DNA from: an uncultured Eubacterium sp.
Lineage (GTDB): Bacteria; Bacillota; Clostridia; Lachnospirales; Lachnospiraceae
Length of the DNA: 64,000 nucleotides
Reading direction: 5' to 3'
Assembly: GCA_900552795.1 (NCBI GenBank)
Contig: USBB01000004.1
Coordinates: 1-64,000 of the forward strand
Part shown: piece by piece, positions 1 to 8,435 of the stretch
How positions within the stretch are numbered: position 1 is the first letter of the stretch
Layout of the letters: each line of letters opens with the position of its first letter
Translations under genes and position numbers: made by a program
The notes under the pieces: model-generated
The model's input: the letters and a program-made list of their open reading frames with translations, nothing else
What the model was told of the DNA's origin: nothing
Database searches by the model: none

Positions 1-2
1 GT

Positions 3-95
3 TCAGGATTCAGAGGCGAATACTTTGTGCTCTTTTGCATCTGTTCCGATTCTGGCATGACCGGAACAGATGTAAGAGTTGGAAGTTACAGATAG
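3..95 (+). CDS. Possible 3' end of an unidentified upstream gene (partial)
   Basis: One frame stays open from the window edge to TAG at 93-95, giving about 30 residues that end in GTDVRVGSYR. A hairpin with GACAAA/TTTGTC arms follows at 145-178, which fits a gene ending here. The fragment is too short to identify, and the other frames are also open for part of this stretch. An inverted repeat, TCTGTTCC at 41-48 with GGAACAGA, lies inside it, so a structured RNA end is an alternative. I do not recognise a family. Confidence 0.25.
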   Translation, partial: SGFRGEYFVLFCICSDSGMTGTDVRVGSYR

Positions 96-144
96 CTGCT
101 TAATCAGCAGACACTAAATAACATAGCAATATACTATATTACCC

Positions 145-178
145 CCCCCCGACAAAGCCGCATTTGTCGGGGGGTTCT
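145..178 (+). terminator. Rho-independent terminator, C/G-rich stem
   Basis: CCCCCCGACAAA (145-156) and TTTGTCGGGGGG (163-174) form a perfect 12 bp stem around a 6-nt loop. The following tract, TTCTGTATTCT, is only moderately T-rich. A run of nine C precedes and enters the stem. It separates the upstream material from the transporter remnants. Confidence 0.75.
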
Positions 179-200
179 GTATTCTACTAACTATAATTAC

Positions 201-383
201 CCTACGGGAAATCTTGATTCTAAAAACAGTTAGGAAATCGTTGATTTGTTAAAAACATCAAATCAGAAATATAATCAAACGTTGATTATCATAACGCACG
301 ACGAAAACATTGCTTTGCAGGCAAACAGGATTCTTGCGATTGAGGACGGGAAAATCACACGTGATGAGGTGATACGCCGATGA
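201..383 (+). pseudogene. Remnant of ABC transporter ATP-binding protein (C-terminal piece with internal stop)
   Basis: The reading frame ending at TGA 381-383 encodes PTGNLDSKNS, then a TAG stop at 231-233, then EIVDLLK and LIIITHDENIALQANR. PTGNLDS is the sequence after Walker B in LolD/MacB/BceA-type ATPases, and ITHD holds the switch histidine. Everything upstream (Walker A, Q-loop, signature) is missing and the terminator at 145-178 lies directly before the fragment. So a deletion removed about the first two thirds of the gene and a nonsense codon followed. The end still overlaps the permease start as ATGA, as in an intact operon. Confidence 0.85.
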
Positions 384-1551
384 ACATATTTAATAAAGTA
401 ACAATTAAGTCATTAAAAAAGAACAGAACTCGTACAATCGTTACTATTATAGGCATAATGTTGTCAGCGGCAATGATTTGTGACGTGACTACATTTGTAT
501 CAAGTGTTCAGAATTATGTTTTGAATTACAGTATTTATACTGCGGGAGACTGGCATGGTGCGGTTTATAATGTAGATTGGAATGACTATACAGGCATAAA
601 TACTGATGAAGAGGTGTCAAATGCCTCATAACAGTTTAACGGTTTTATTTCAAAGGAATATGTTACTAACGAGTTTCTTGACGGTAAAAAGTATGGACAT
701 GTATCAAACGGAGTTGATTTAATAAAGGAGGATGAAGATACTAAAAGTCTTAGCGGTCAGATTTATTTTGTGAATGATTCTGAATTTGAGAAGCTTATAG
801 ATAAATATAATTTAAACAGAGAAGGTTATTTTGATGAAAATAATCCGCTGGCAATTTCTATTGATAATAATATTCGGTTTGATTATGAAAAGGAAAAATA
901 TGTGTCATCGGATGTATTAAATTCTGATTATTGTGAGATAACGTGCATGGAGCTAAAACATATTTCAGGCTACAGTCATATGGGGGAAAAGACTGACGCG
1001 GATGGAAACAGAATTATACTTTTTCAGAATAATACCGACAAAAATGATATTTTGGAGCTGCCTTATGATGAGTCATTTGTTGAATATACAGTTAAATCAG
1101 GTAAGACCATAACAGATTTTCCGTTTTATGTAGCAAAGTCAGTACTTGTAGATTTAAATATGATATATCCGATGAGTATGGCAGAGAAAGTGCTTCCTGA
1201 GAAATACAATTATAATTATTACGATTTCTATATTATTGCAACAGACAATCATAAGGCGAGCTTTGAAAATTTAAAATCAGTGCTTGATGAAAATGGTCTT
1301 GGTGATATGAATGAACTAATCTGTACGGTTCTAAAGCGCTTGTTTTCGGCCTTCCGGTATCTGCAGGTTTCACATATCTGATTTATCTGGCTGTTTATGA
1401 GGGGTATGAGACAACTTATCATTTGCCATGGTCGGCTATTGCTATAGCTGCGGTAAGTGTTTTCGCGGTAGTATTTGCGACAATGTTGTATTCAATGAGA
1501 AAAATTAAGAAAGATAATCCTATTGATGCATTAAAAAATGAGAATTTATAA
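380..1551 (+). pseudogene. Remnant of FtsX/MacB-type ABC transporter permease (nonsense codon plus internal deletion)
   Basis: It starts with ATG at 380 (MNIFNKVTIKSLKKNRTRT) and a transmembrane helix, typical of FtsX-family permeases. An in-frame TAA at 629-631 interrupts it. The same frame then continues through the extracytoplasmic region to about 1300. There it passes into the family's last membrane segment in another frame: YGSKALVFGLPVS near 1330-1365, and LYSMRKIKKDNPIDALKNEN before TAA 1549-1551. The core between these parts is gone: about 390 codons remain, against roughly 700-850 in usual family members (known size range, from memory). Both transporter genes are therefore broken. 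A GTG at 770 could start the second open stretch, but nothing suggests that it makes a working protein. Confidence 0.85.
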
Positions 1552-1678
1552 AAAGGTATGACATAAATGTATATTTATCCACCAATATGTTATAAATATA
1601 GTTTTTATATAAATTAAACATATTATTATAAATTATTTAAAAATTTTAAAATAAAAAATAGAAAAAATTAAAAAAATG

Positions 1679-1707
1679 TTGAAAATTTTAAATTTTTGTT
1701 ATATTGT
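1679..1707 (+). promoter_or_regulatory. Sigma-A-type promoter
   Basis: TTGAAA (1679-1684), a 17-nt spacer and TATTGT (1702-1707) lie about 64 nt before the start codon at 1771. The 219-bp gap 1552-1770 is very AT-rich and shows nothing else. Confidence 0.5.
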
Positions 1708-1770
1708 AGTACAAGTTCGCATATATATTTACAGTAATTGATTTATAAAATTTAATATGGTGGTGGAGTA

Positions 1771-2625
1771 ATGAACGTTTGGGACGAGAATTTACTATTT
1801 TTAAATTCCTACAAGTATGCAAATATATACCATTCATTGGGGAGCAACTGGTGTGTAGATGCGTTGGATTCACTTGGGCTTGAACAAAATTTTGTTCTTG
1901 TAAATTTATGTGCAGACTTGGGGTATTATGAGAGAGATGCGTACGATGCATTAAGAAGCAAATATCATCCGACTTTTTTGCTTGCTCATCCTGATATATC
2001 TAAATTAAGATGGAACATGGCAGAAAATCACAGTCATTTTAAATATGCCAGAGAAGATATTGATGCATCGGAAGCAGATATAACGGAAAAATTCAAGAAT
2101 GCAGATGTTATTATTGATAATAAAGGTGCGATATGGAATGTGCTGTGCAAGCCAAATCCAAAGAAAAAGCTGCTGAAAATTCTTAAGAATTACAGGAAAA
2201 TGATGCGTTCGGATAAAAGTGTATTGCTGATTGATTATTATGATGCGTGTTACTTGAAGTTTTTCTGTCAATTTCTTACATGGGGAGCAAACAACGTTGA
2301 CAAAAGATTCAGAATTATAAAAACGTTTGGTGAAGAGTCGACATACATGCTTTTTAAAGATTTGTTCGGAAAGAAATTTTTAGATACGATAGTGACGCCT
2401 ATGCATATTAATAAAGATGATAAAGATAAACCTTTATCAAAAAAATTCGATGTTGCGTATATTACCAGAGAAAAGCTTGATATTCTTATAAAGAAAGCCG
2501 AGGAAACATCAGAAAAAAGATATGACACATCAGGACTCAGAGAAAGTTTTAAGATTGTAGGCATTAACGCTGTTGCAATTTTAGCAACCGCATTTTTATG
2601 GACTTTTTTGATCGGGGAATTATGA
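1771..2625 (+). CDS. Hypothetical protein with C-terminal membrane anchor
   Basis: This 284-aa protein has a good ribosome binding site (GGTGGTGGAG) before ATG 1771. Residues 1-230 look soluble, with alternating strands and helices (VLVNLCADLGYY, DVIIDNKGAIW, KSVLLIDYYDACYL). The last 20 residues (INAVAILATAFLWTFLIGEL) form one hydrophobic helix, so it is probably a cytoplasmic protein tethered by its tail. The segment around residues 35-150 has a nucleotide-binding or methyltransferase-like rhythm, but no catalytic motif is clear. A terminator follows directly, so it is a single-gene unit. I do not recognise a family. Confidence 0.75.
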   Translation: MNVWDENLLFLNSYKYANIYHSLGSNWCVDALDSLGLEQNFVLVNLCADLGYYERDAYDALRSKYHPTFLLAHPDISKLRWNMAENHSHFKYAREDIDASEADITEKFKNADVIIDNKGAIWNVLCKPNPKKKLLKILKNYRKMMRSDKSVLLIDYYDACYLKFFCQFLTWGANNVDKRFRIIKTFGEESTYMLFKDLFGKKFLDTIVTPMHINKDDKDKPLSKKFDVAYITREKLDILIKKAEETSEKRYDTSGLRESFKIVGINAVAILATAFLWTFLIGEL

Positions 2626-2641
2626 TAAAAAAATATCAAAT

Positions 2642-2673
2642 AAAGGGCAAAACATTGGTTTTGCTCTTTTTTT
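2642..2673 (+). terminator. Rho-independent terminator
   Basis: AAAGGGCAAAAC pairs with GTTTTGCTCTTT around a short loop, followed by a run of seven or more T. It closes the 1771-2625 gene. Confidence 0.85.
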
Positions 2674-2764
2674 ACGTTAAAGAATGTGCTATTATAACTA
2701 ATGGTTTTAGTGTTTTGACACATAAAGCCATTAGTAAAACAGTTGTTTAGAAGTGAGGAACAAA

Positions 2765-3499
2765 GTGAAAAGTAAAAAAACAGGATTGATGGATATGCAT
2801 TGTCATTTGCTTTTCGGAGTGGACGACGGGGCAAAGACAATTGAAGACAGCATGAAAATGCTTGAGACAGCATACAATGACGGTATAAGAGCAATGATTC
2901 TTACGCCGCATTACCATCCGAGAAGAGGAATGGCACATTATGCAGATGTTATTAATAATTTTCAGGAGCTAAAGTATGCAGCTTCCCGCAATTTTCCGGA
3001 TATGAAGCTTTTTTTGGGCAGGGAAGTATATTTTCGTTCTGATATAACAGAAAACGAGCAGCTTATGGAGGAGCTTAAGCTTTGCAATACAAATAATATA
3101 CTTGTGGAATTTTCAACATCAGTTGATTCACATTATCTTAAAAGTGCGGTATCAAATCTGATGATAGACGGATATCAGCCTGTAATTGCACATATTGAAA
3201 GATATGGATGTGTTGTTAAAGACAGAGAAATTGCAAGAGAGCTTAAAATGATGGGGGCATATATTCAGATTAACGCTGATTCACTTGTTAGCGGAGGATT
3301 TGTAATAAAACAGTTCTGCAAGAAATTATTAAAGAACGGATTTGTCGATTTTATAGGAAGCGATGCGCATGACTGTACGAACAGACCTCCTGTATTGTCA
3401 AAATGTTATGGCTACATACAAAATAAATTCGGAGAGAACATAGCGGACAGACTTATGTGTGATAATCCTATGAGAATAGTAAATGATGAATTGGATTAA
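2765..3499 (+). CDS. PHP-family tyrosine-protein phosphatase (CpsB/YwqE/Wzb type)
   Basis: This 244-aa protein fits the usual size for CpsB/YwqE, manganese-dependent phosphatases that dephosphorylate BY-kinases controlling capsule or exopolysaccharide synthesis. PHP metal motifs are visible: DMHCH at residues 10-14, then DDGAK, TPHYHP, AHIERY and GSDAHD. GTG 2765 is preferred because GAGGAA lies 4-5 nt upstream. An in-frame GTG at 2753 has no such site. No BY-kinase, capsule polymerase or glycosyltransferase gene lies nearby, so the partner is elsewhere or the enzyme has another substrate. The fold assignment is firm; the substrate is inferred. Confidence 0.88.
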   Translation: MKSKKTGLMDMHCHLLFGVDDGAKTIEDSMKMLETAYNDGIRAMILTPHYHPRRGMAHYADVINNFQELKYAASRNFPDMKLFLGREVYFRSDITENEQLMEELKLCNTNNILVEFSTSVDSHYLKSAVSNLMIDGYQPVIAHIERYGCVVKDREIARELKMMGAYIQINADSLVSGGFVIKQFCKKLLKNGFVDFIGSDAHDCTNRPPVLSKCYGYIQNKFGENIADRLMCDNPMRIVNDELD

Positions 3500-3629
3500 T
3501 AAGTAACAGGCATTATTACTTGATTTAGTAAGCTGATTTATATATAATATGCTATTAGTTGACAGGTTTTAAACTTTCAATATTAAAAAAGTTAGAAGGC
3601 GCAGTAAATACTGCAGTATGAGGCATTTT

Positions 3630-5282
3630 ATGAGTGATAATGATAATAAAGATTTAGATGATCAGTTATTTGCGTCGATTGAGAAGCTGGTCGAAGAGGA
3701 AACTAATGTAGCTAAGGCCTATGTCGGCAGCGAAAAAAGCTATACTATTCCGCGTAAGAATAATTATGAGAATGGCGTAAATGAAGAAAATAAGCAGATT
3801 ATTGCGGCAACACAGGTCATAAGTAAAGAAAAGATTGATGAGCAGCTTCGTACTGAAAACTCAGAAGAGAAGTTTTTGGAAGAGGAATCGCTTGATGATA
3901 TCTTAACGGATGATTATGAACTTGATGAGGAGGAGCAGCTTATTGGTGAGCCTTCAGGAAAAAATGCAGACACAAAAGCAACTCAAAAAAGAAATAATGA
4001 TAAAGTTTCTGACAGTTTAAATAATAAAGGGTCATCAAAATTAAATAAAAAAGAAAATGATGATAAAAAAAAGAAAATGATAATCGGGTTTACTGCGGCA
4101 GGTATTGCAGCTGCGGTTATTGCAGTCATTATTATAATTGTAGTGGTGGGCAATAATAAGAAAAATTCATATGCATATAATTTAAAAACCGGGCTTGATT
4201 ATTACAAAAGTCAGGATTACGTGGCGTCAAAACCATATCTTGAAAAGGCATATGGAGAAAAAGAGGGAAAGAAAAATGTTGAGCTAATGATGGCTTTGTA
4301 TAATTGCTATTTTAATGAAGGTGATGTTGACAGAGCTATATCTATGCTTGACAGTATTCTTGAGTTTGATAAGAATAACGAACAGGCAGTAAGTGCAAAA
4401 GCAAAGTATTTTTACGATAAAAAGGACGGAGATTCACTTACCTCGATGATAAGGTCATATAAAGACACGGAAGGGGCAAAATACCTTTCTGAGTATGAGG
4501 TCACAAAGCCTGTATCAGACCAGAAAGAAAACACATTTAATGAAAGTTTTGATTTAAAGCTTTCATCAGGTGAGGGAACAAGTATCTATTATACGGTAGA
4601 TAACAGTGAGCCGACTAAAAATTCTACTCTCTATGACGGTGAAATTACTATTGATAGTGAAGAAACAGTTGTAAAGGCGATTGCAGTAAATGAAATAGGC
4701 GTGTGCAGTGATGTCGCAGAGTTTAAATTCAAGATTAATTATCTGACACCGGAGGGACCTGTTTTTGATGAAATAAAAGCAGAGATGGAGGTCGGCTCTG
4801 TAATTAAGATAACTAATCTTAATGAAGGTGACACAGCATATTATACACTTGATGGAACTACGCCTACTAAGGATTCTGCATTATATGAGGATGGTATAAA
4901 GCTTTCTGATGAGGGAAATGTTGTTGTTTCGGCAGTAATTATAAGCAAGCATGGAAAGAGCAGCCAGATTGTCAGAAGAAGCATAACTGTTAAAGCTGCA
5001 AAGACATATGAATATGCTGAAGCAAAAGGCTTTCTTATAGATAGAATGCAGGCGTTAGGCGTATTAAAGAATGACGGAAAGACACTTACGTCGGGCGGTA
5101 CTATCAGCATTATATATCAGGCAAAAGAAACTGTAGATGGTAATGAGATGTATTGTGTGCGTGTCGACGTCACAAAGAATAACAAAACAGAAGTTTATGG
5201 ATATTACGGTATTGGAATTAAGGATGGAAAATGTTATAAGGTGACAGGAAGTTCTGATTCATACAAGGCCGTTGAATATTAA
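3630..5282 (+). CDS. Single-pass membrane protein with TPR-like region and two chitobiase-type (CHB/HEX C-terminal) domains
   Basis: This 550-aa protein has an acidic, low-complexity cytoplasmic part (residues 1-146), a lysine-rich stop and one transmembrane helix at about 151-173. A TPR-like helical repeat region follows (about 180-275; NLKTGLDYYKSQDYVASKPY). Next come two similar beta domains with the signatures YYTVDNSEPTKNSTLYDG (about 310-370) and YYTLDGTTPTKDSALYEDG (about 390-455), typical of the chitobiase C-terminal domain family. The C-terminal 90 residues form a further exported domain. ATG 3630 has TGAGG 8 nt upstream and is preferred to ATG 3618. Role unknown: an envelope or cell-wall-associated scaffold is inferred. 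It ends 29 nt before nfnA. Confidence 0.85.
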   Translation: MSDNDNKDLDDQLFASIEKLVEEETNVAKAYVGSEKSYTIPRKNNYENGVNEENKQIIAATQVISKEKIDEQLRTENSEEKFLEEESLDDILTDDYELDEEEQLIGEPSGKNADTKATQKRNNDKVSDSLNNKGSSKLNKKENDDKKKKMIIGFTAAGIAAAVIAVIIIIVVVGNNKKNSYAYNLKTGLDYYKSQDYVASKPYLEKAYGEKEGKKNVELMMALYNCYFNEGDVDRAISMLDSILEFDKNNEQAVSAKAKYFYDKKDGDSLTSMIRSYKDTEGAKYLSEYEVTKPVSDQKENTFNESFDLKLSSGEGTSIYYTVDNSEPTKNSTLYDGEITIDSEETVVKAIAVNEIGVCSDVAEFKFKINYLTPEGPVFDEIKAEMEVGSVIKITNLNEGDTAYYTLDGTTPTKDSALYEDGIKLSDEGNVVVSAVIISKHGKSSQIVRRSITVKAAKTYEYAEAKGFLIDRMQALGVLKNDGKTLTSGGTISIIYQAKETVDGNEMYCVRVDVTKNNKTEVYGYYGIGIKDGKCYKVTGSSDSYKAVEY

Positions 5283-5311
5283 ATTTATACTACATTGAAA
5301 GGGGTATACAA

Positions 5312-6196
5312 ATGTATAAGATTCTAAAAGCTGAGAAATTAGCAGACAAGATTTACCTGATGGATGTTGAAGCACCAAGAGTTGCTAAACATTGTCAGCC
5401 GGGACAGTTCATTATTGTGAAAATGGATGAAAAAGGAGAGAGAATTCCGCTTACAATATGTGATTACGATAGAGAAAAGGGCATTGTAACTATTGTATTT
5501 CAGATTGTAGGTGCTTCTACACTGAAAATGGCAGATTTGAAAGCCGGAGATTCATTTTCTGATTTTGTTGGCCCGCTCGGATGTGCTTCAGAGCTTGTAA
5601 ATGAAGATATCGAGGAACTTAAGAAAAAGAAGATTGTTTTTGTGGCCGGAGGTGTTGGTACGGCTCCTGTTTATCCACAGGTTAAATGGCTTCATGAGCA
5701 TGGTATTGATGCTGATGTTATCGTGGGAGCTAAGAATAAAGATTTGTTAATTCTTGAAAACGAGATGAAAGCCGTAGCAGGTAATCTTTACATAACAACT
5801 GATGACGGAAGCTATGTAAGAAAAGGTATGGGTACAGATGTACTTAAAGATCTCGTTAATAACGAGGGCAAGAAGTATGACCTTTGTATTGCAATCGGTC
5901 CGTTGATTATGATGAAATTTGTATGCCTTCTTACAAAGGAACTTGGTATTCCTACAGTTGTTAGTATGAATCCTATTATGGTTGATGGTACAGGTATGTG
6001 CGGTGCATGTCGTCTTCAGGTAGGAGATAAGATTAAGTTCGCATGCGTTGATGGTCCGGAATTTGATGGTCATTTAGTAGATTTTGATCAGGCAATGAAG
6101 CGTCAGCAGATGTATAAGACTGAAGAAGGCAGAGCTATGCTCAAGCTTCAGGAGGGCGATACACATCATGGCGGATGTGGTAACTGCAACGATTAA
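5312..6196 (+). CDS. nfnA: NfnA: FAD/[2Fe-2S] subunit of NADH-dependent reduced ferredoxin:NADP+ oxidoreductase
   Basis: This 294-aa protein belongs to the ferredoxin-NADP+ reductase-like family that includes PyrK and SudB. An N-terminal FAD-binding barrel (residues 1-95, RIPLTICDYD) is followed by a nucleotide-binding domain (FVAGGVGTAPVYPQ, about 110-125). A C-terminal [2Fe-2S] site has cysteines in MCGACRLQV and again in FACVDGPEFDGH. With the next gene it forms NfnAB, which couples NADH and reduced ferredoxin oxidation to NADPH formation by flavin-based electron bifurcation. AGGGG-type ribosome binding site (GAAAGGGG). Pairing with nfnB 32 nt downstream makes a pyrimidine pathway role (PyrK) unlikely. 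Confidence 0.92.
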   Translation: MYKILKAEKLADKIYLMDVEAPRVAKHCQPGQFIIVKMDEKGERIPLTICDYDREKGIVTIVFQIVGASTLKMADLKAGDSFSDFVGPLGCASELVNEDIEELKKKKIVFVAGGVGTAPVYPQVKWLHEHGIDADVIVGAKNKDLLILENEMKAVAGNLYITTDDGSYVRKGMGTDVLKDLVNNEGKKYDLCIAIGPLIMMKFVCLLTKELGIPTVVSMNPIMVDGTGMCGACRLQVGDKIKFACVDGPEFDGHLVDFDQAMKRQQMYKTEEGRAMLKLQEGDTHHGGCGNCND

Positions 6197-6228
6197 GAAC
6201 GCTGATTTTAATAGGAGGATAAATAATA

Positions 6229-7614
6229 ATGGATGTTTTGAAGAAAGTTCCGGTAAGAGAGCAGGATCCTGATATAAGAAACAAAAATTTCGATGAAGTA
6301 TGTCTTGGATATAATAAAGAAGAGGCTATGGAAGAAGCTACAAGATGTATTAACTGTAAGAATGCACAGTGTATAAAGGGATGTCCTGTAGCTATTAATA
6401 TTCCTGCATTTATTGCACAGGTAAAAGAAGGTAATATTGAGGAGGCTTACAAGGTTATAAGTGAGTCTTCAGCACTTCCGGCAGTATGCGGACGTGTATG
6501 TCCACAGGAAAGCCAGTGTGAAGGTAAGTGTATACGAGGTATAAAGGGTGAGCCTATTTCTATAGGTAAGCTTGAACGTTTTGTAGCTGACTGGGCAAGA
6601 GAAAACAATATAAAGCCGCAGCCAAGTACAGAGAAGAAAGGCAAAAAGGTTGCCGTAATAGGTTCAGGTCCTTCAGGTCTTACATGTGCCGGAGATCTGG
6701 CAAAAATGGGATATGATGTTACAATTTTTGAGGCACTTCATGAAGCAGGCGGCGTTTTGGTATACGGTATTCCTGAATTCCGTTTGCCTAAGCAGACAGT
6801 TGTAGCAAGTGAAATTGAAAATGTCAAGAGTCTTGGCGTAAAGATTGAAACTAATGTTATTATCGGTAAGTCAATGACTATAGACCAGCTTATTGATGAA
6901 GAAGGTTTTGATGCTGTATTTGTAGGTTCTGGTGCAGGTCTTCCAAGATTTATGGGTATTCCGGGTGAAAATGCAAATGGTGTATTTTCAGCTAACGAAT
7001 ATCTTACAAGAAGCAACCTAATGAAAGCTTTCAGAGATGATTATGACACACCAATTGCAAGATTTAAGAAGGTTGCTATTGTCGGCGGCGGTAACGTTGC
7101 TATGGATGCAGCAAGAACAGCTTTAAGACTCGGTGCGGAAGTACATATTGTCTATAGAAGAAGTGAGGCAGAGCTTCCTGCAAGAGTTGAAGAAGTTCAC
7201 CATGCTAAGGAGGAGGGCATTATATTTGACCTTCTTACAAATCCGACTGAAATTATTGCTGACGAAAATGGTTGGGTAAAGGGTATGAAGTGCGTTAAGA
7301 TGGAACTTGGCGAACCAGATGCTTCAGGAAGAAGAAAGCCTGTTGAAGTTGAGGGCTCAGAGTTCGTTATGGATCTTGATGCAGTTATCATGTCACTCGG
7401 TACATCTCCAAACCCTCTTATTACATCAACAACAAAGGGACTTGAAGTTAATAAGAGACAGTGTATTATAGCTGAGGAAGAAACAGGTAAGACAACTAAA
7501 GATGGCGTATATGCCGGTGGTGATGCAGTTACAGGTGCTGCAACAGTTATTCTTGCTATGGGCGCCGGTAAAGCTGCAGCAAAGGGTATTGATGAATACC
7601 TTTCTTCAAAGTAA
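6229..7614 (+). CDS. nfnB: NfnB: NADPH/FAD, two-[4Fe-4S] subunit (GltD-like)
   Basis: This 461-aa protein is homologous to the small subunit of NADPH-glutamate synthase and is often labelled gltA. N-terminal cysteine clusters CINCKNAQCIKGCP and CGRVCPQESQCEGKC bind two [4Fe-4S] centres. The FAD site is VIGSGPSGLTCAGDLAKMGY (about 143-162) and the NADPH site is IVGGGNVAMDAARTA (about 285-299). There is no large glutamate synthase subunit nearby, and the neighbour is NfnA, so the bifurcating transhydrogenase is the better call. A GGAGG site precedes ATG 6229. A strong terminator follows. Confidence 0.93.
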   Translation: MDVLKKVPVREQDPDIRNKNFDEVCLGYNKEEAMEEATRCINCKNAQCIKGCPVAINIPAFIAQVKEGNIEEAYKVISESSALPAVCGRVCPQESQCEGKCIRGIKGEPISIGKLERFVADWARENNIKPQPSTEKKGKKVAVIGSGPSGLTCAGDLAKMGYDVTIFEALHEAGGVLVYGIPEFRLPKQTVVASEIENVKSLGVKIETNVIIGKSMTIDQLIDEEGFDAVFVGSGAGLPRFMGIPGENANGVFSANEYLTRSNLMKAFRDDYDTPIARFKKVAIVGGGNVAMDAARTALRLGAEVHIVYRRSEAELPARVEEVHHAKEEGIIFDLLTNPTEIIADENGWVKGMKCVKMELGEPDASGRRKPVEVEGSEFVMDLDAVIMSLGTSPNPLITSTTKGLEVNKRQCIIAEEETGKTTKDGVYAGGDAVTGAATVILAMGAGKAAAKGIDEYLSSK

Positions 7615-7654
7615 TATAAAAATCACTGTTTGCAAGATTTGCCTTGCAACACAT

Positions 7655-7699
7655 AAAAAATGGTGTATCCTAAAGAAATTTCGGGATGCACCATTTTTG
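7655..7699 (+). terminator. Strong, probably bidirectional terminator after nfnB
   Basis: AAAATGGTGTATCC pairs with GGGATGCACCATTTT, flanked by A-rich sequence on the left and T-rich on the right. So it can serve nfnB on the plus strand and the convergent gene at 7736-8302. A smaller hairpin, TTGCAAG/CTTGCAA at 7630-7649, precedes it. Confidence 0.85.
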
Positions 7700-7735
7700 T
7701 GATTATTCGGATTAGGTTGTCAAAACACTATAATC

Positions 7736-8302
7736 TTATTTATATAATTCCTCGAAGAAATCATCAGCAAGAACATCTGTAAGTTCATCATCGATTTCCT
7801 CAAATTTTGATTTGATTAATTCTTTTATATAGGCTGTTCTGTTAAAATATTTCATTTCATCGGCAATGTCCGTATCTTCATAAGAATTGTCAATATCATC
7901 AACTGTAACATTATTTCTAAGCCATTCCATTACGGTATCGCTTATATCTGTTTCTTCTTTTATTTTAGCTTTGGCTTTTTTTGCAGCTTTCAGAGAGTAT
8001 ATTCCTATAATTATAAAAGCGGTAAAAAGTCCGCCGAAAATTATTATTTTAAAAATAAAAGATGGTCCTGATGTTTCAAATAATTTAATTACTCTTAACT
8101 GGTTAAGTATCAATACAATAATACCTGCAATTCCGCATACAAAAAAAGTTATGGCAGTTGACATGTTATCACTGTATTTTTCAGATGCTTTTTTAAATGA
8201 ATTTCCGTCAGTGAAATCATGTAAGCTTGTTTCGGGCTTGATTTCTTCATGATTTTCGTCATTTGATACAGCTTCATTTTCTAAAATTTCTTTATTTTCC
8301 AT
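7736..8302 (-). CDS. Hypothetical two-helix membrane protein
   Basis: This 188-aa protein has an acidic N-terminal tail (MENKEILENEAVSNDENHEE), two transmembrane helices at about 52-69 and 82-103, and a charged cytoplasmic C-terminal region rich in acidic residues. The start at 8302 is chosen because AGGAGA lies 8 nt upstream on the minus strand. The frame is open further upstream but would cross the promoter region of the divergent thiN. I do not recognise a family. It is transcribed alone, convergent with nfnB. Confidence 0.75.
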   Translation of the reverse strand: MENKEILENEAVSNDENHEEIKPETSLHDFTDGNSFKKASEKYSDNMSTAITFFVCGIAGIIVLILNQLRVIKLFETSGPSFIFKIIIFGGLFTAFIIIGIYSLKAAKKAKAKIKEETDISDTVMEWLRNNVTVDDIDNSYEDTDIADEMKYFNRTAYIKELIKSKFEEIDDELTDVLADDFFEELYK

Positions 8303-8349
8303 TTTTATGTTCTCCTGATAAGTATTTTTGTTAATTATAAAGTAAAAAT

Positions 8350-8378
8350 GTGAAAAAATAAAGAACATATGATAAAAT
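8350..8378 (+). promoter_or_regulatory. Possible promoter for thiN
   Basis: GTGAAA (8350-8355), a 17-nt spacer and TAAAAT (8373-8378) with an extended TGA before the -10 box. It lies in the 133-bp divergent gap and about 58 nt before the thiN start. The -35 match is weak. Confidence 0.4.
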
Positions 8379-8435
8379 CGTAATAACTGTACAAAGCACA
8401 GTTTAAGATTGTATTGTAAAACGAAAGGGACAGTG

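Noticed and set aside
142..150. Nine-C run as a phase-variation tract
   Set aside because: It overlaps a terminator stem between a partial gene end and pseudogenes, so no frame or promoter is switched by its length.
2268..2894. 208-codon minus-strand frame opposite the 1771 gene and the CpsB gene
   Set aside because: It spans a terminator and two genes with good evidence on the plus strand, has low-complexity composition and no plausible ribosome site.
8303..8435. TPP riboswitch before thiN
   Set aside because: No conserved CUGAGA and adjacent thi-box elements are present in this AT-rich gap.
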